From the NCBI GenBank assembly GCA_009838915.1, contig VXQT01000004.1, positions 1 through 51,180 on the forward strand: a stretch of DNA of 51,180 nt, written 5' to 3'. Under the pieces are notes generated by a model, which searched no databases, was not told the DNA's origin, and worked only from the letters and a program-made list of their open reading frames with translations. The stretch is from Chloroflexota bacterium. Its GTDB lineage: Bacteria > Chloroflexota > Dehalococcoidia > Bin125. The position numbers were made by a program, and so were the translations under genes. Below, piece after piece: positions 49,901-51,180 of the stretch (position 1 is the first letter of the stretch; each line of letters opens with the position of its first letter).

Positions 49901-50661
49901 CCGAGTCCGACGATGCCACTGCCCGTGCAGACCTGCAAGTCCACACCGAGGAATCCGACGGCATGGACGATGCGCTCACGATTCTTGACGCCGCGCACCG
50001 CCGGGGCGTGGACATCGTCGCCATCACCGATCACGACCAGACCCGCGGCGCGCACATCGCCCGCGAAGCTGCCGCGCAGGCAAATCATCCCGTCGAGGTG
50101 ATTGTCGGTAGCGAAGTGACCAGCCGGCAGGGACACATCCTCGCCCTCTGGATCGAGGAGCCGATTCCCTTCTTTCGCAGCGCCGCAGCGACCGTGGAAG
50201 CGATCTGGCAGCAGGGTGGCGTCGCCGTCATTGCGCATCCGGCAGCAGTGTTTCCGCCCGCGTTGAAGATCGGCGAGATCGAGCGTCTCGTCCAGGACCT
50301 CGCACCGGAGAGAAATGGCGAGGGCGCGCCTGTCCTTGCGGTCGAGACCGCGAATCCCATCCCGTTCGCGCGCCGGCGCCGCGACGGGGTGATCGAGGCG
50401 AACCGTCGCTGGAGTCTGCCCACCACCGGCGGTTCCGACGCGCACTTCCACGAACAGGTCGGCTCGGCCGTGACCACGTTCGAGGGCCAGGGCCAGGCCG
50501 CCCTGCGCGCTGCGCTCGAAATGGGCACAACCGCGACCGAGCTGAGGCGCTACCCGAGGCTGAGCAACATCGGTCCAAGCCGACTGCTGCGTCAGCAGTG
50601 GCGAGGCCTCAGCGCCACGCCCAAGGCCCTGCTCCGCCGCACCCTTGGCCCAGACGGTTGA
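49897..50661 (+). CDS. PHP-domain phosphoesterase
   Basis: 254 aa. Metal-binding motifs of the PHP family: ADLQVHTEESDG, IVAITDHDQTRG, VIVGSEVTSRQGHILAL, VAVIAHPAAV and TGGSDAHFHEQVG. Such proteins hydrolyse phosphoesters, for example 3',5'-nucleoside bisphosphates or oligoribonucleotides. It overlaps the acyltransferase gene by four bases, so it may act in the same lipid pathway, perhaps as a glycolipid-phosphate phosphatase. That role is inference only. Confidence 0.85.
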   Translation: MTESDDATARADLQVHTEESDGMDDALTILDAAHRRGVDIVAITDHDQTRGAHIAREAAAQANHPVEVIVGSEVTSRQGHILALWIEEPIPFFRSAAATVEAIWQQGGVAVIAHPAAVFPPALKIGEIERLVQDLAPERNGEGAPVLAVETANPIPFARRRRDGVIEANRRWSLPTTGGSDAHFHEQVGSAVTTFEGQGQAALRAALEMGTTATELRRYPRLSNIGPSRLLRQQWRGLSATPKALLRRTLGPDG

Positions 50662-50679
50662 GATCGGTATCCCAGGGAC

Positions 50680-51099
50680 ATGAGCAATGAGTTTCGCGAT
50701 GCCGATTCGCGAGTCCGCCAACGCGCCATAGTTGCCGCAGCGCGTGCGGGCGACGGTTCAGTTTTGCCGGAACTGGAGCGCCTGGCCCAGTGTGACCCGT
50801 CGCAAGCCGTGCGCCGAGAAGCGGCTAGTGCGATCGGCCGGCTCGCTCGGCGCCATCCTCTTGCATTCGCCATGCTCGTGGGTCTCAGCCAACATGATGA
50901 TCCTGGCGTCCTGACGCAGGCTGCACGAGGTCTGGTGAGCGCGACGACGGACGCTCAGCAAGCCATAGCTCAACCAATCCTCCGGCAACTTGCCCAGCAT
51001 CCCAATGAAGTACTGAGCGATTTCGTTCAGTCCGAGATAACCCGTAGCGCTTCGAAATCGAACGTGCGTCCAATCTCGGGGGGGGGGGGGTTATTATAA
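50680..51099 (+). CDS. HEAT-repeat protein, truncated or corrupted at the contig end
   Basis: The visible frame (139 codons) shows helical HEAT-like repeats: DSRVRQRAIVAAARAGDGSVLPELERLAQCDPSQAVRREAASAIGRLARRHPLAFAMLV and DDPGVLTQAARGLVSATTDAQQAIAQPILRQLAQ. The last eight or so residues come from a G-run and AT-rich tail (51078 on) unlike the rest, so the true reading frame probably continues beyond the contig. Adaptor role by family; partner unknown. Confidence 0.6.
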   Translation: MSNEFRDADSRVRQRAIVAAARAGDGSVLPELERLAQCDPSQAVRREAASAIGRLARRHPLAFAMLVGLSQHDDPGVLTQAARGLVSATTDAQQAIAQPILRQLAQHPNEVLSDFVQSEITRSASKSNVRPISGGGGLL

Positions 51100-51180
51100 A
51101 AATTACCGAGCGTGGGGGAGACTGGTAGTAACATTCGATTTAAAACGGAGGGCGGTGGCCCCGCGATAGCGGGGGGGTGT
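51078..51180. other. Low-quality contig terminus with a partial repeat hairpin
   Basis: A run of ten or more G, then AT-rich sequence out of keeping with the contig, ending in CCCCGC-GATA-GCGGGG (51159-51174), the core of repeat hairpin 1. Best read as assembly breakdown at a repeat copy. Confidence 0.6.

Noticed and set aside
1-51180. tRNA or rRNA genes
   Set aside because: No cloverleaf with TTC-type T-loop or rRNA segment was noticed in the short gaps between genes; a dedicated scan was not possible.

Overview
The window looks like one complete contig of about 51 kb from a high-GC bacterium, most likely a Chloroflexota member of the Dehalococcoidia/SAR202 type. That placement is inference. 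It rests on several CaiB/BaiF (class III) CoA-transferases, a 2-hydroxyacyl-CoA lyase-like enzyme, a secreted M23 protein with a C-terminal domain familiar from this phylum, and Gram-positive-type SOS operators. No rRNA, tRNA, CRISPR array or transposase was seen, and no stretch over 300 bases lacks a gene. Both ends fall in poor GC-rich sequence that looks like broken copies of the repeat described below.

Layout. 0.2-4.0 kb: a secreted M23-type protein, a ThDP-dependent 2-hydroxyacyl-CoA lyase/oxalyl-CoA decarboxylase homologue and a membrane-anchored surface protein. 4.2-6.0 kb: phage packaging genes (a small protein and terminase large subunit). 6.1-11.1 kb: three CoA-transferase genes, one a double-length fusion. 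11.3-14.7 kb: a second phage block (putative scaffold, major capsid, two small proteins, two holin-like membrane proteins, amidase endolysin). No portal, tail or integrase gene is visible. Each phage block is preceded by a LexA/DinR-like operator. 14.8-19.7 kb: an MFS exporter, then a minus-strand run hicB-hicA-CoA-transferase-two hot-dog (MaoC-like) paralogues, one broken by a stop codon. 19.8-31.7 kb: a TPR protein, lhgO, a selD that appears to be read through UGA as selenocysteine, ogt, an F420-type nitroreductase-family protein, a methyltransferase, DUF4202, polysaccharide deacetylase, zinc alcohol dehydrogenase, enoyl-CoA hydratase, dienelactone hydrolase and a SIMPL protein. 31.7-45.8 kb: housekeeping genes (EF-G-like GTPase, recJ, fabF, two tautomerase-like proteins, nnr, acpS, folD, prfB with its +1 frameshift, thioredoxin-like proteins). 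45.9-50.7 kb: inositol-phosphatase family gene, myo-inositol-phosphate synthase, two HtrB-type acyltransferases and a PHP phosphoesterase, which together suggest inositol-lipid synthesis. A HEAT-repeat gene is cut off at the right edge.

The most unusual feature is a family of roughly 50-bp double-hairpin palindromic repeats, at least 13 copies in 51 kb. The family has no stop codon in any of six frames. Copies lie between genes, and four sit inside open reading frames without breaking them: terminase, the junction of the fused CoA-transferase, and the same position in both MaoC paralogues. This resembles Rickettsia palindromic elements. The second hairpin shows covarying stem variants. Metabolically, the CoA-transferases, acyl-CoA lyase, hot-dog dehydratases, enoyl-CoA hydratase, dienelactone hydrolase, tautomerases and L-2-hydroxyglutarate oxidase suggest degradation of diverse carboxylic and hydroxy acids through CoA thioesters.
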